Position numbers and translations under genes: made by a program | Shown: one piece after another, positions 1-12,302 of the stretch | Numbering within the stretch: the stretch's first letter is position 1 | Layout of the letters: each line of letters begins with the position of its first letter | The notes under the pieces: generated by a model | Told to the model about the DNA's origin: nothing | The model's database searches: none | The model's input: the letters and a program-made list of their open reading frames with translations, nothing else | Assembly: GCA_950106755.1 (NCBI GenBank) | Contig: OX467082.1 | Location: 48,936,588-49,000,587, forward strand | Direction: 5' to 3' | Source of the DNA: Climacium dendroides | Taxonomy: Eukaryota > Streptophyta > Bryopsida > Hypnales > Climaciaceae | DNA length: 64,000 nt

Positions 1-975
1 TTAGAGGAAACCGCTCCAGAATCGTTCCCACGAGGACTTGAGGTTTACAGATCTATAGGATAACCCAATCTAAGCATTCACTTTCTCTCCGTCCGACTAC
101 TCCGGACTATAGGTCCGGTCCAGCCACTAGTGCCAGATAGGTTCCGGAAGAATCCGGAAACCATTCAGTGTCCCTTCCGGGATCCTTGGGTTTGGGTGAC
201 GAGTGGCCAGATCCACCGTCTAGATACTTACCGTGTCCGGAAACACGCTCTCTTTCTCTCTCTCTCTTTCTAATACTAGTACTAACCTAACTCTTCAGGG
301 ACCGGAAGTATCCTCCTGTTCCGTCACCTCACAAATCTGGAAGGCTTTCCGGATTAGGTCACGCAGGGACGGTCAAGGACTACAACGACATTCTAACCTT
401 AACCGAGCACTGAGCCTCCTGTTGACTGGGTGGGTTTCCTTATACTCTCTTGGGCTTGCGCCGGGGCTTTGACTCTGTTCTACGGGGAATTCTGGCAATC
501 CGGAATTTGGGCACGTCTTGCAACACTTCCGCACACGAAAGTTGCTAGCAGCCTCTCGGATATCCCTTTCACCTAAGGCAGTATCCTACACGCAGGCTAT
601 ACCGGCATCCGAGCAATACTACACTAATACTACTGCCGGAACCATCTGGTTGATCTCCCCATCAAGTTAGCACACTTGGAAACTACTCATGAAATCAACT
701 CTTGCTACACAAGGTAAATTCTCAGTTTCCAGAAAAGCAAGAATGGACCCACACCTCCCACAAACATGTACCGCCTACAAAAAGATAAGAGAATGGATAC
801 TCCATACACTTGGAATTAAGCTCAAAAAGGTACAATGCTGGAATTATAGAATGGCTGCGAATGACCAGAAAGGCCATCCAAACTCCTACTAATACTAAGA
901 CTAATATCATCATAAAAATCCTACAAAACATTTCTACTGGTCAGCTAGATTTCCGGAAGAATCCAGAATCCAGTT
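1..975 (-). mobile_element. 3' part of a J-type LTR, cut by the window edge
   Basis: The sequence aligns base by base with 18504-19480, the 3' half of the J-type LTR, with many point differences. Both copies share the start near 'gaatcgttccca.gaggacttgaggtt', a CT-rich stretch and several CCGG clusters. Similarity stops at about 975, where the copy appears broken. No coding region of the LTR gene is present here. The left boundary lies outside the window. The orientation is taken from the J copy next to pol. Confidence 0.7.
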
Positions 976-1174
976 TGTGGCTCACTTCAGCCACTCCACA
1001 GGGAACAATGGCCAGTTTATGTGCTAGAAGTAATGGGACAGCTTACCTCGTTTTTTGGAATTGGATAGCCTCTCATTTCTTGTGCAGTTCGCTGATGGGC
1101 AATAATGGTATTCCTACTACCTCAGTAGGACAACAATTGGTTCTTTGTCTTGTACATAGTGTACATAAAAATGT

Positions 1175-1200
1175 AAAAAAAAAAAAAAAAAAAAAAAAAA
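1175..1200 (+). repeat. poly(A) run of 26
   Basis: A pure A tract follows 'acataaaaatgt'. It could be the tail of a retroposed transcript or a simple-sequence expansion. I see no target duplication around it. Confidence 0.9.
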
Positions 1201-1476
1201 TCAAAATATAATGGGGCGTAGCAAGGGTATTTATACTTTCCAACCGGCACATCAGACGTCTCCAACCGTCGGGACGTGGTGACGGTGGTTACAAGTTACC
1301 GATTTATTTCCCCGGCGACGACGGTTCAATTCCGAGGCCGGTTGGCACTACCCCTGAGCTAGTGAAAAAGCAAGAAACGTTACCAACACCCGCGGTTGGA
1401 GACACCCCCTTTTGAAGCTCAGAGCATTGAGGTCTTGAACCACTTCCCTCTTTTTTCTTTATATTGCTTTTTTTTT

Positions 1477-1725
1477 CTATCTTTAGTCCAAACTCACTCC
1501 ATTGAGGGAGGAAGGTGGATTTGAAATATTTTTTGGCTATAGGTCCAAATTTGTTCCATCAAAGGCGGACAGGGTTTCTCTCTCTTATATTCTATCTTTC
1601 CTTTTTTTAGTCCAAACTCACTCTGATGAGGGCGGAAAGATGGGTTTTATAATTTTTTCTCTATAGATCCAAGTCAACTCCGATTGAGGCAGATGGGATA
1701 AAACAAGAAAATTAAAAACTAGATA
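1477..1725. repeat. degenerate tandem repeat, about 115-130 bp
   Basis: The phrase 'tttagtccaaactcactc' followed by 'gaggg.ggaa' occurs twice. A third weaker copy begins at 'atagatccaagtcaactcc'. The units differ by indels. Confidence 0.6.
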
Positions 1726-3280
1726 AATAGAAAATGAACAAAAAATTGTACGGTAAAGATTTCTCGAAATCTTTTAGTCTGAGAGTTGGTTCCCATCAAG
1801 TTCTTGTTTTAAAACCTTGTATATAGTAGACCCTCTTGAGAGATATTCAAGTCAATGGGACGTACAAGATAATCCACAACAAAAGATCAGTCAATCTAAG
1901 ATATTAGTCTGGTTCCCTAGTATGATCGCTTTTGTAAATAGAAAGAAATTGACCGTGTGCCCATGGATAGCAAAAGAGTTCTAGGTCCTATGATTAGGAA
2001 TCATTCCCAGAAGGCCGCCATATGTGAGTTCCCATTTGGTCACTCATGATTCGGAATTGTTTTTTTTGGATTTTATAAAGTTTTGAGTGTAGTTTTATAT
2101 ACAAAAAGCCCAAAAAAGAATGAATAATCAAAACGGAGATGTCACATAACAATATGACCATTGGTCCTAATTGAGGCATTTCTTGTTATTTGTAACCAAA
2201 TCCTGCATGTAGATAAGATAGAAACCTAGAAATTGTACAAAATAACCATGTTTAGTAGAAATTACCCAACTTATCTAAATCTGCCTTTCAGTGACAGATC
2301 CTAACCAAATTGGTCCAAGGGAACTATGTAAAAACCTTAGTATAGATTCCCAAAGAGAGGTTTCAGTTTTCCCATTCCATTGGCAAAATAGTAAAAACTC
2401 CAATTGTTAGCCTACAGGTGAAGAAACTCAAGACGAATCATAGGAGGGCATCTACAACTTCAGTACGGTAGTTCAAAGTGGAAATCATGCCAGGAGTCCA
2501 ACGGAGCAATCGGCTCATCAAGATTCCCTTCTATGTGAAAGATTCCCTTTTTACTAGAAGTTAAAGGAGATAGCAGGATTTGATTCTCCTTCCTTAGATG
2601 TGCAAAATGGGAATATGAGTTTGCATATCCCTTGTAGAACTCCATGAGAGGTTCCATGAAAATTCTCGGTTTTTTCTGATTTTCAAAAGATCTTTTTTTG
2701 GGTAGTCAACCGCTGAAAGTAATGATGGGAAATTCCTAGAAATTACCCAGGCAGCGGTAAAATCTCACTAAAAATTAGGATAGCTTTTTTTATGTTAATA
2801 ACAAGATCCAATAAGTTTCGTGGCATTCCGATAGTCAAAAGATGCAAAACCATCAAGATCCTCCAAAATTGGCAAATTTAAAGATTAATCGTGGAGTTGA
2901 CCGGCGTACGGGGAGCATACAAAATCGGATTAAGGTCAAAGTGGGGTTTTTTCTTACTCCCTTAGACCTAGTAAAGAGCTTAGGCTAGTTACTTTTCTTA
3001 GAAAAGTTGATCTCCAAAAGTTGGATTTTTATCCAATTTTGGTCTTTCAGTTAGCGCTAGAAATCTTTGTGATTTTGACGTAGGAAAAAGGGGAGGGTTT
3101 TTAAATAGACTAAAAATGGCCTTTTGAAGCCAATGGCGCAATCCGTTTGTGATTTGGAGCATTTCTCCAAAAGTTAAGAATTTGGACCAGTGTAGAAGTG
3201 AAAATTGGGTAAATTAGATGAAAATCTTAATTGATAAGATTACCTTGTAGGAAAAGAGAGGAGGGGTGTGCTCTTGAGAG

Positions 3281-3290
3281 TATATAAGGG
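3281..3290 (+). promoter_or_regulatory. TATA box candidate inside an inverted repeat
   Basis: TATATAAGGG is flanked by gagaggag (about 3256) and ctcctctc (about 3299), which are reverse complements, with ggggtgt and acacccc extending the pairing. No gene downstream is recognised. It could be the promoter of a decayed LTR. Confidence 0.4.
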
Positions 3291-3808
3291 CACCCATTCT
3301 CCTCTCAAAACACCCCTTAAGTTCATTTTGAACCGCCTTGTTTTCATTTGGGTCCATTTAGTTGGATTTTGGCCATTTAGGCCACGTTGTCAAGTTTCCT
3401 TGTTTTTGGAGCATTTCAAGCTTCTTTGTTGTTGTTTTTGGAGCTCTCTTGAAGGACTTGGGGTCCCTTCAAGCTTAGCTATCTTCTTGTGACATTTCTT
3501 GTGGGTTTATTTGAAGCTTGGGTGATGTTTTGTGGAAGTTCTTATATTTTGTTGACGTTTTGTAGGTGTTTTGAACTAACTTTGTATTAATCCTAGAGTC
3601 TCCTTCCCCTATGACTGGCAATGCCGCTTGGGGAAACTCTCTAGCGTCGTTTAAGTTATTTTAGCACTAACATTTGGTAGCTTATTGTTTACTAACAAAT
3701 CATTTCCTTTGTGGTTGTCCGTATTCTCCTTGTTTCTTATATCACGGCGAAGCTTTGACTTCGTGTGTTTTAAAGTCGAGAGTTTTGTTTAGGGATTTTG
3801 TTAAAACA

Positions 3809-3945
3809 CGGTGGAGCCTTGACTTTGATTAAAAAAAAATTATAGAATTTTTAGTGATTTCCCAAGAGATGGCGAAGCTTTGACTTTGATTAAAAGAAAA
3901 TTATAGAATTTTTAGTGATTTCCCAAGAGACGGCGAAGCTTTGAA
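3809..3945. repeat. 61-bp tandem duplication
   Basis: Two 61-bp copies (3809-3869 and 3870-3930) each contain 'gactttgattaaaa' and 'tttagtgatttcccaagaga'. A 15-bp partial third copy starts with 'cggcgaagctttga'. A related 'cggcgaagctttgact' occurs near 3743. Confidence 0.85.
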
Positions 3946-4176
3946 CCTCTCTTTTCTTTTGATCATTCCTATGTAGTTAGGCCTTTTGGCCTTAGTTTGG
4001 TCAAGTTGTCATTTTTAATATTAGTCTTTCTTTAGGGCCGAGACCAAGGGTGTAGTCAGGCCGCTAAGAAGAAGGGTCAGTACAAATTGAAGTTCAAAAT
4101 CTCAAAGTAGAGGTCAAGAACTTTCCAGAAACATAAAATACAAAGAAATCCAAGCTAAAATGAGTAAGATATAAGC

Positions 4177-4218
4177 GGATGAAGTTTCAGACACTAATTA
4201 GGACTCAAAACTTCATCC
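4177..4218. repeat. hairpin repeat, copy 1
   Basis: 11-bp perfect inverted arms GGATGAAGTTT and AAACTTCATCC are separated by 20 bp. The flanking sequence 'cataacttctactagaaa.gtc' is also conserved in copy 2 at 5232. Confidence 0.8.
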
Positions 4219-5231
4219 ATGCATAACTTCTACTAGAAAAGTCCGATTTGCAAGTTCCACATCAACTTAGAAATCTAGTTTTAGCCTCTACAAGGAAAAC
4301 ATATTAAAAGTCTAAAAATAGTAAGCTGTCAAAAGTCAAACCGAGAGCTAAGGCATTTGATAAGGAAATTAAAAAATAGATTAGAAGGGAAGAAGGATAG
4401 ATTAGGGAGGTGTGATTAGCAAGGAAGAATGCAAAACAAAGTTCTATTTCACCACTCTTTCAACTCTTCTAGCTTAGACTAAGTTTGAGTTCAAAAACTC
4501 AATAGGAATGATAGTTGTGAATTGAAAACCAAATTGTTAGATTGTTATAGTTGAAGTTGAAGGAGAAATCTCAAGTATCTAGAACAACCAATAGGATTGA
4601 GACACGAAGGGTGGACCATGTGAAATATCCCAAGGTGTCATTAGGCAAGCGAAAAATGGAAAAGTAGTGGTTAGGAGGTCAAGAGTTTTTTAAGCCAACC
4701 ATTAGAAAAATATAGTATAAAATCCCAAATAGAAGAAAGGAGGAATAGTAGCTAGAATAGTTGCAAATTTGTATTAAAAGTCTATTTTCAAGCGGTGAGC
4801 ATAAATTACCGAGCGACGGAACCATGGAGGAAAATGGAGATCCTAGAAGACTCATCTCCAACGTCCAAGACGACTCACAAAGTGAGGTAAGATTCTAAAT
4901 ACCCAAATTACTATCAAATTGCAAAGTAGATGGTTTTAAATACCTTAGCCGAACTAACCTTTCAAGTCAGACTATTAAAACTAGATTTTCTCCAAGTTTT
5001 AGATTCAGATTGTGATACCTTTAGTTTAAAGGTTTCCAATAATGTCTCACACTTAGAAATCCAACGAAAAATGAGAAAGATAGAGACGGATGAAGTTTAG
5101 GGGTCAAAATGAATGAAAGTTAGATAAATCATCCAAAGTCAACCATATTAGAAAGTCAAATAGTAAATAGAGTTCAGAGACCAAAAGTCAAATCTCAAGT
5201 AAAATTATAAGGTAGATTAGTAGAAATCAAT

Positions 5232-5272
5232 GGATGAAGTTTGATGAACCAATTAGCGGTCAAACTTCATCC
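5232..5272. repeat. hairpin repeat, copy 2
   Basis: It has the same 11-bp arms as 4177-4218, with a 19-bp loop containing 'aattag'. Downstream is 'cataactactattagaaag', matching copy 1. A half copy without the second arm lies near 5089. Confidence 0.8.
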
Positions 5273-7677
5273 TTCCATAACTACTATTAGAAAGCTCGGA
5301 TGAGGACGAGTTTTATATTTTTAGAAATGGCATAACATGTTCTATCACTTAAAAATGATAAATCTAGACTGAATTCATTTTGAATAAAAACCACATTGGC
5401 TTAGTTAGTTGAGATAAAAGGATAAAACTTATAGTTATTTAGAATTTCTTGTTGTTTTGTTTATTTTTCACATGTAAGAGTTAGAAAAGATCCATTGCTT
5501 GGAAGGCACAATGGATTGACACTAGGCACCCTTAGGACAAAACTTACAAAACAATACAAAGAACCTGGTTGTGCAACGCTAGTTTACCATGGGTGGGTAA
5601 AAAAGTGCTCACACAAGGATAAGCCACAAATCAAATGCTAAATGTCATGCTCAACAGCAGGGGTCCAATATGAAGTGCACCGCCAAAATCACAAGGGGTA
5701 AGAAGGGAACACCGGCTCCGACATATCGAGGTAGAAAAGTGGAGTATGGAAGTAAGCGAGAGAGGTAGTGGTTGACTTCTGGTTTTGTTGGGATGACATA
5801 TTACAATGTGTGAAAGGCTCAAATCGGAAGTGGGTAATTGATTGGCTAGAGATGCCCGAGGTTTGGCCAGTTCTATTAGGGACACACCTCACCTAAGAGG
5901 AGACTTTGATCTTGCAACATGCAGGATTTCAACTTCAATAACGCCCTACATTGTCGCCTAGATGACTGTTCACCATGTCAAAAAATTTCATGACTGCTTT
6001 ATTTGACCACCCACCACCAAAAAATCCAAATGCCTATCCAATAGTGAGGAACAATCGAACCATTAGAAGGATTGCAAATGCACCCACTATTGAACAACGG
6101 AATAAATGGGAGAGTGCAAGAAACATTACAGGTTAAATTCTAGGAGTGACCTTGATACGAAGTCTAGGCTTAGGTGCAATAGTGTCACTGGAGACAGGGG
6201 TAGAGCAGACCAAAAATGTCTACAAAATAACACTAGGCATGTTTTGTCTTAGCACAGGAAAGCAAAAATCCTTCTCTAAGGCTCAATATTTTTCAAAAGA
6301 GGCCTTAAAGTGACTTGAGTATCGTTCCCACGAAGATCGAATTTCCTAGGTTTACAATTACTGGAAAATGGTAGAGTGATGATCACGGAACACACAAACA
6401 CAAAACCCCAAGCAAAACAATAGACCGGAACTTCCCTTGGCCTCCTTGTTTCCTTAGTCAAACACAACCGGATTCCTCCGGTCCAATAATTACTAATACA
6501 CGTTAGACCGGATCTTCCCGATCTAATACTGACCGGATTTAATCCGGTTTAACACCCACTTGTTTATCACACAGACTCTCTAACTGGTTAGTTTACTACC
6601 CCACAGCTATACACTACCTTGTCACTCTCCCAATACTTCTATTTACATACTTTTAGTGGTTGCCTGTATTTACATTTCACAGACTGTAACCGGGATCCGG
6701 GTTTCCACAGATCTAATCTTAACCTCTAGTATTCACATCCGGTCCAGATCTCTACTTGTAACCATGCCGATTTTAACCTCTCGAAGAGGGATCTGCTTAA
6801 TTGGGCTTTAGGAAGGAAGCTTAACTCCTACCCTCCGATTTTAAAGTGTCAGAAGTTTCACTATGTGATCAAACTTTCAAAAATAAACTTTCAAATCCTA
6901 CAAATGAGAAAATAGACCGTCTTCACAACTGGAAAGGAAATGCAGTCGTGTCCAGCAGGTCACGCAAGCCGGTCTAATTCCTCCTAACCAATGCTACAAC
7001 GACAACCTACTGAGTTAGTCCTAAATCCAGTCTGAACTAGCGGGGACAATAAGGAGAAACGAGCGCTGCGGAGGCATGCTAACCCTTACTCTTTCCGGAG
7101 AGTGGTCCTCAATCCGTACTCCTTTCGAGTCCATTTCTAGTCCCCACTAGAGATCCCTTCTGCCTCTGCCCACACACACTAACCCAATACTGGACCGGAT
7201 AAACTTAGCATCCGGGTACACCTTGTATCCACTTACACTCACTTTTCAGCCTGGACTTCCAATACACGGACAAGTGTCAAGTACACACAACTATGATTTC
7301 TATCAATCACGCCAAGAGCAACTCCCAGGTACTCATGAATATAAGAAAATAAGATAAAGATGCACACCGGGACCAAAGAAGTCCCGGATTTAAATACTAA
7401 ACTACTCCCTTAAAATCCTAACCTAAAAGTAACGCTCCAGCCAATCAGGGCCAAACACGTATCATTCCCTTACTATTTTCCAGCCCTGTTGACTTTCACT
7501 CAAACTCCTCCTACTTCTGCTAAAAATGGATCTCAGATCCTATAATTACGGACCCGGTCACTTTCCAACCACTAGTGGCCGTGTCACTCAAAAAGTAAAC
7601 TTCCTAATTATGTACAACTATCCCAAAACTTCAGATTTTCACCACCCTATCCTCAGAAATTTACCCTACGTAACTTC

Positions 7678-9064
7678 CTAAGTTCTTAACTTTTTCACGG
7701 CCGGCTTCTTTCCGGTTCCGGTCTTCTGTCCTTGGCGTACCTTACCCCGAGCGGCAAGCTTCTTCTTTTTGGATGCTGTAGCCTTAGTTGCCCGAGTCTC
7801 TGCCAGTGCTTGATCCGGGTCAGAATACGGCTTTGAGTCCTCCTCAATACCGGATTCTTCATCCTTGTCCTCTTCTTCTTCTTCTTCTTCCTCCTCCTCG
7901 TCATTGTCCTCTAGAATCGTCCTCTTCTTCTGTGTTGACATAATTGGAGGCTTCTTCTTCTGCGTTGTTGGTGTAGGCGGAACATTGGCCTTAACACTCT
8001 GAGAAGTAGTTTCCTCAATCGTTCTACCCTTCCCGGATCCTTGCCCCTGTGATCTGGTCTTTCTTTCCTCCCTTGACCCAGTTTTGCTTCCCAAAGCTAA
8101 GTTGAGTGGGGTGGAAGGAAATACCTTTTTTGTCTTTGCAGGAGGAGTTGGAGAAACTGGAGATAATTCACTTAGGTCAATAAACTTGTTGCTCAGTCTT
8201 GGTTTGGGTATGTTCTTCTTCTCGGACGGTTCCGGTCCAGATTTTGTCTTTTCTTCAGCTGCGGCCTTCACCTCCTCCGATGGTTCCTTCGCCTTGCTTG
8301 TTGTCTCCACTTCTCCGGTCTTCTCTTCCTCAGCAGCCTCTACTCCTCGCGTTGCATTAAGAGCATCGTCCGTTACTTCTCCCCGTAGGGAAGTCATTTC
8401 TTCCTTAGGCTCCGACCGGATAGAAGAGCGTGGTACGTCCTCCACCTTGTCCTTCGCCTGAACTTCTTCTGCGGGTACCGGAAGGGGTGCAAATGCGAGT
8501 TCCGTCTTCGTTTCCGGTTCCTACTCCCGCTCTCTTTGTTCTTCTACCTCCTTCATCACCTCGCGTAGTGGCTCTACTATTGCCTCCATCTTGCGATGGT
8601 AGGACACTAGGGCCATCATTAGGTTGGCTGGAATCTGCTTTCCGGTCTCCATCACCTTTTCGTCAAATAGCATCGCTTTGTTGATAACTTCACCCGGATT
8701 GTTAATGAACTCCCGGATCGCCTGAAGATTCTCCAAGGCTACTTTGGTGAACCCCTTCTGCTGGTCCAGTTCTTCTTTCTTATTCTCCAGCTCCTTCGTC
8801 AGCTGGTCCACCTTACGCGTGGCTTTGCTTTGCTCTCTCTTCACCGCCTCTTTCATCTTCCGGTCCTGTTGGGAAACAAGTTGTTGTAGCTGACTGATCT
8901 TCAACAGCTGGCATAGTTGTTGAATTGTCTCTTGATTCTTCTCGTACTAGACTCGGAACTCACTGAATTCCTTCACAATCCAACCCAAGGGATCCTAGTT
9001 CCAGAACGGATCGACACCCTTACTTCCCTCTCCTATTTTGGGGTCTTTGTCCTTCCGATCTTGT
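7678..9064 (-). pseudogene. C-terminal part of the LTR gag-like gene, copy I
   Basis: This continues the gene that begins at 15810, after the H insertion. It encodes a charged coiled-coil segment (about 8904-8524, rich in K, E and Q heptads). An in-frame TAG at 8521-8523 follows, then an acidic, Ser/Pro-rich region, a run of about ten Glu and a Lys-rich basic tail that ends at 7678. A second TAG at 8947-8949 replaces a CAG that is intact in copy F. There is no CCHC zinc knuckle or protease motif, so a standard Gag is not shown. The basic tail could bind nucleic acid or act in the nucleus (inference). Copies F (49255-50486) and H are close relatives. Confidence 0.7.
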
Positions 9065-9351
9065 TGTGGGAGCACGGGAATCCAATCTTTAGATTTAGAA
9101 GGGAAATAAGGAGAATAGAGCTTTTTACTCCCTATTTTTTTCGTTTTTCATTAGAAAAGTAGACCATAAGTAGTTAGGAACCGGATACCGGAATCGAGTT
9201 ACTTTAGAATAGATAATAGTGTTAACAGAAGTAACTGGAAACCGGAAACCAAAAGTCCGGAAACGGCATAGATAGGTCAAGAGTAGGTCAGAGTGAGTTT
9301 TATTAGAAACCGGAAACCAGAAGAAAGCGAGAGCAGGGACCGGAAACGGAA

Positions 9352-9894
9352 TTGGAACTCGCACCCGCACCCCTTCCGGTCACCGAAGAAGAAGTTCAGG
9401 AGAAGGATAAGTTGGAGGACGTGCCAAACTCTTCCATCCGGTCGGAGCCTAAAGAAGAAATGACTTCCCTATGGGGAGAAGTAACGGACGATGCTCTTAA
9501 TGCAACGCGAGGAGTAGAGGCTGCTGAGGAAGAGAAGACCGGAGAAGTGGAGACAACAAGCAAGGCGAAGGAACCATCGGAGGAGGTGAAGGCCGCAGCT
9601 GAAGAAAAGACAAAATCTGGACTGGAACCGTCCGAGAAGAAGAACATACCCAAACCAAGACTGAGCAACAAGTTTATTGACCTAAGTGAATTATCTCCAG
9701 TTTCTCCAACTCCTCCTGCAAAGACAAAAAAGGTATTTCCTTCCACCCCACTCAACTTAGCTTTGGGAAGCGAAACTGGGTCAAGGGAGGAAAGGAAGAC
9801 CAGATCACAGGGGCAAGGATCCGGGAAGGGTAGAACGATTGAGGAAACTACTCCTCAAAGTGCTAAGGCCAATGTTCCGCCCACACCAACTACG
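9352..9894 (+). pseudogene. remnant of the LTR gag-like gene, copy H (5' piece)
   Basis: Encodes the acidic, Ala/Glu/Lys-rich region that follows the coiled coil in copies I and F, including the conserved phrase FIDLSELSPVSPTPPAKT. The N-terminal domain and coiled coil are lost by internal deletion. K interrupts the frame after PPTPTT at 9894, and it resumes at 13328. Residue identity with I over this part is very high, so H and I come from closely related source copies. Confidence 0.75.
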
Positions 9895-10179
9895 TGTGAC
9901 AACTCATATTTTTGATTTTTGATTTGTTTACCTTTTGAGTGAACCGGAAATTAGAAAAAGGTATCCGGATTCATCTAAAGAGAGAAAGATAAATCCAAAA
10001 ATAAGTCACAAAAGGACCTTACGGAACTAATCCGGTTTTAGGTAGAAGCGGAACGGATTAGATTTCCAATCGGATAGTATTATCAACCGGAATCTCGTGG
10101 ACCGGATTGGAGAGAACCGGATGTCAAGAACCGGACCGGATATCCGACCGGTCATAAAGACAGTCCAGGACGTCAGGAC

Positions 10180-10187
10180 TATATAAA
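10180..10187 (+). promoter_or_regulatory. TATA box upstream of the K gene
   Basis: TATATAAA lies 317 bp before the ATG at 10504 and 286 bp inside K. Copy E has a TATA at nearly the same place (55890), which supports function. Confidence 0.6.
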
Positions 10188-10503
10188 GCCTGACCCTGCC
10201 CATTTTCAAGTCTCTGGTTTTCCACGTGTTGTCGTGTCCTGATTTAGCGCCTGACGTTTTTTGTTGTTTACCACGGCAAGGAGAGAAAGTACAAGAGGGT
10301 CCGGAAGTGAGCGAGGGGTGTGAGACGGAGAGATCTCCTCCGGACATGAGTGGGTGAGACATTGAGTGCGAGCGGATACGGAACTGTGAGAGACTGAGAG
10401 TGTGAGCACGCCAGTAGGTTAGTTTACAGGCGGAGCGAAATATCAGAGTGTCAACGCTCCTTGTTAGGGCTGTAGAGAGTGAAAACCGGGTAAAGCTACC
10501 CTC

Positions 10504-12108
10504 ATGCCGCGGCTGAACCGGAAGAGAGGCTCTAACACCCCGCCCCCGAGTGAAGTAAAACTTAGAAAAGTGGTTCCGGTCATGCCGACCAAGGAACCGG
10601 AACAGGGAGAACTCAGAGAGGATTTATCGTTGATGGGTTGTCAGGGGTTAGCTTTGAAACCTTGGGGTTTCAAAGATGAGAGGATGGTTAGAGAAATCCT
10701 GAGTGGTGTATCGAATCAATTCGATAACACCCTGAGAGGGAATCCGGTCCAATGGACCAAGGAATTGTGGTGGGACGTATACGGATTCCGGCCAGGAGGA
10801 CTCGGGCTTGCCAGCCGGAAGGATGATTTCGTCCAGGGCAAGTTCGGAAGCGTAGTGAATCCGAAGGACGGCTACGCGGTAGAAGACTACCTCGATGACC
10901 GGGAACGTCGCCTGCTCCAGTTCCTAGTTCCGGTTCTGCATCCGGAAAAGCCCACCAAGGTGACTATCACCTTGGCTAACACGATCTTCGGAGCGCTGAG
11001 CGGAACCCGGAAAGTAGACTGGGGCCGGATCTTCTTTGATCTGGTGTCCCAGCTTACTACAAGAGTGGGGAGAAGTAGGGCTACCCCACTGTGCCCTTAT
11101 GTGTACCACCTCTACCAGCAACAGGAACTGCTGACGGAAGTGGAGCTGAAGGTGTGGAAGGCCCAGGAGCGGACTATGAAGTATGGAGAATCCGAGTCCG
11201 ACCAAGAAGCGGATTCCGGAAACAAAACTGAGGAGGAAGAAGAAGAAGAGGAAGAGGAGGAACCGTATGTCCCCGCCAAGAGGCAGAAAACCACTCCGAC
11301 TCGGAATCGAGGAACGCCCCTAGGACATCCGCGGCCGCGCAGAGGGGAGACTCCAACCGGACCGGATGTGGCATCCGGATCGGGAACTGGAGATCCGTTC
11401 GACGAGTTGGTTGGGATTCTCTGCGGAATCCGGGCGGATTGGGAAGTCAAGAAGCGGACGCTCGGGGAGATCGGGGAATTAATCGGAGCGGAACTGAACA
11501 GCTAGTTGCCGTAGAAGGTAGCTGAGAGTGTTATCAATCTGGATGAGCTCTAGAAGATGAAGGAGGACAGCAAGCGGCAGTACAATGAGGTGGACACCCT
11601 CAAGGCTGAACTTTTCGCGTTGCTCGAGAACGCCACCGCGACAAAGGAGATGGCGGAGGAAATGAAGAAGTTGGCCGCAGAAATAAGGGACGTGCTGGGA
11701 GGGCCCGGAGCCGCAGTCACCAAGGCACGCCTATTCGAAGAGGAGGTGCACAAGGAAAAGAAGATATCCGGAACAAGGGTGGTGCACATCCTCACCGATT
11801 TTGAGGAGCAGATGGAGAAGCTCCTATCCAAGGCACGGGAGTCAACGGACCGGATCGTAGAGAGCAGCCAGAAGTTGACGGAGGTTCCGGTCCGGCTCTC
11901 TGAAATTTCTCTTCCGGACTTGTTTCCGGAAGACGTAGCTCATGCACCGGGGAAGGATAAGACGCCCCAGTCAAGTAGGGCAAAGAAGGAGATGCCCTCG
12001 ACCGGACCGCAGCCGATAGATTTAGACTCCCCGGAAACTGAGGAAGATCACTCGGCTCTACCTACGGATGGGGAACGGAACCGGAATCTAAATGAGGTCT
12101 TCGAGTAG
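10504..12108 (+). pseudogene. LTR-encoded gag-like gene, copy K (three TAG codons)
   Basis: The most complete N-terminal half in the window, starting with MPRLNRKRGS. A conserved block holds MGCQGL..KPWGF. A central domain has HPEKPTKVTITLANTIFGALSG, repeated in every LTR subfamily here. An acidic run of about twelve Glu follows, then a coiled-coil half from 11557. The two halves are in one frame and are separated by TAG codons at 11503-11505, 11515-11517 and 11551-11553, the first at a likely former CAG. The central domain loosely recalls the 'putative plant transposon protein' accessory ORFs of plant retroelements, but I cannot confirm this. No zinc knuckle, protease or RT is present. The function is unknown. 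Confidence 0.65.
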
Positions 12109-12293
12109 TTGGAGAGACCTGATGAGAGCCCTACCATTGGATCCCGAGTGTATAAGACAGAACAAGAAGGATTGTAAAAATAGGACTTATAGGTAGGAAC
12201 CGGAATAGAATCCGGTTAGGATAAGGTAGGACCGGATTGTCAGCGCCTTCAGAGGCGGAAATCATGTATTCACTTTTTGCTTTTTGCTTTTTG

Positions 12294-12302
12294 TATATAA
12301 AA
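12294..12302 (+). promoter_or_regulatory. second TATA box in K, likely genomic-RNA promoter
   Basis: TATATAAAA lies 1034 bp before the 3' end of K, downstream of the gene. E (58137) and G (about 54642-54649, minus) have a TATA at 1040-1053 bp from their 3' ends. This is where a retroelement promoter for full-length RNA would sit if these are LTRs. Confidence 0.55.

Larger units (their letters stand above)
976..6244. other. AT-rich stretch with no gene recognised
   Basis: About 5.3 kb with only short open frames, none of which resembles a known protein. It differs from its neighbours in having few CCGG motifs below about 1.4 kb into the stretch. It holds a poly(A) run, a degenerate tandem repeat, a TATA-like promoter site, a 61-bp duplication and two copies of a hairpin-forming repeat, all listed separately. 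It may be the remains of an older retroelement, but I found no pol or gag similarity to support this. Confidence 0.5.

Noticed and set aside
8084..8461. Plus-strand frame opposite the gag-like gene
   Set aside because: It is the antisense of a conserved acidic coding region. The minus frame is the one shared by F and H.
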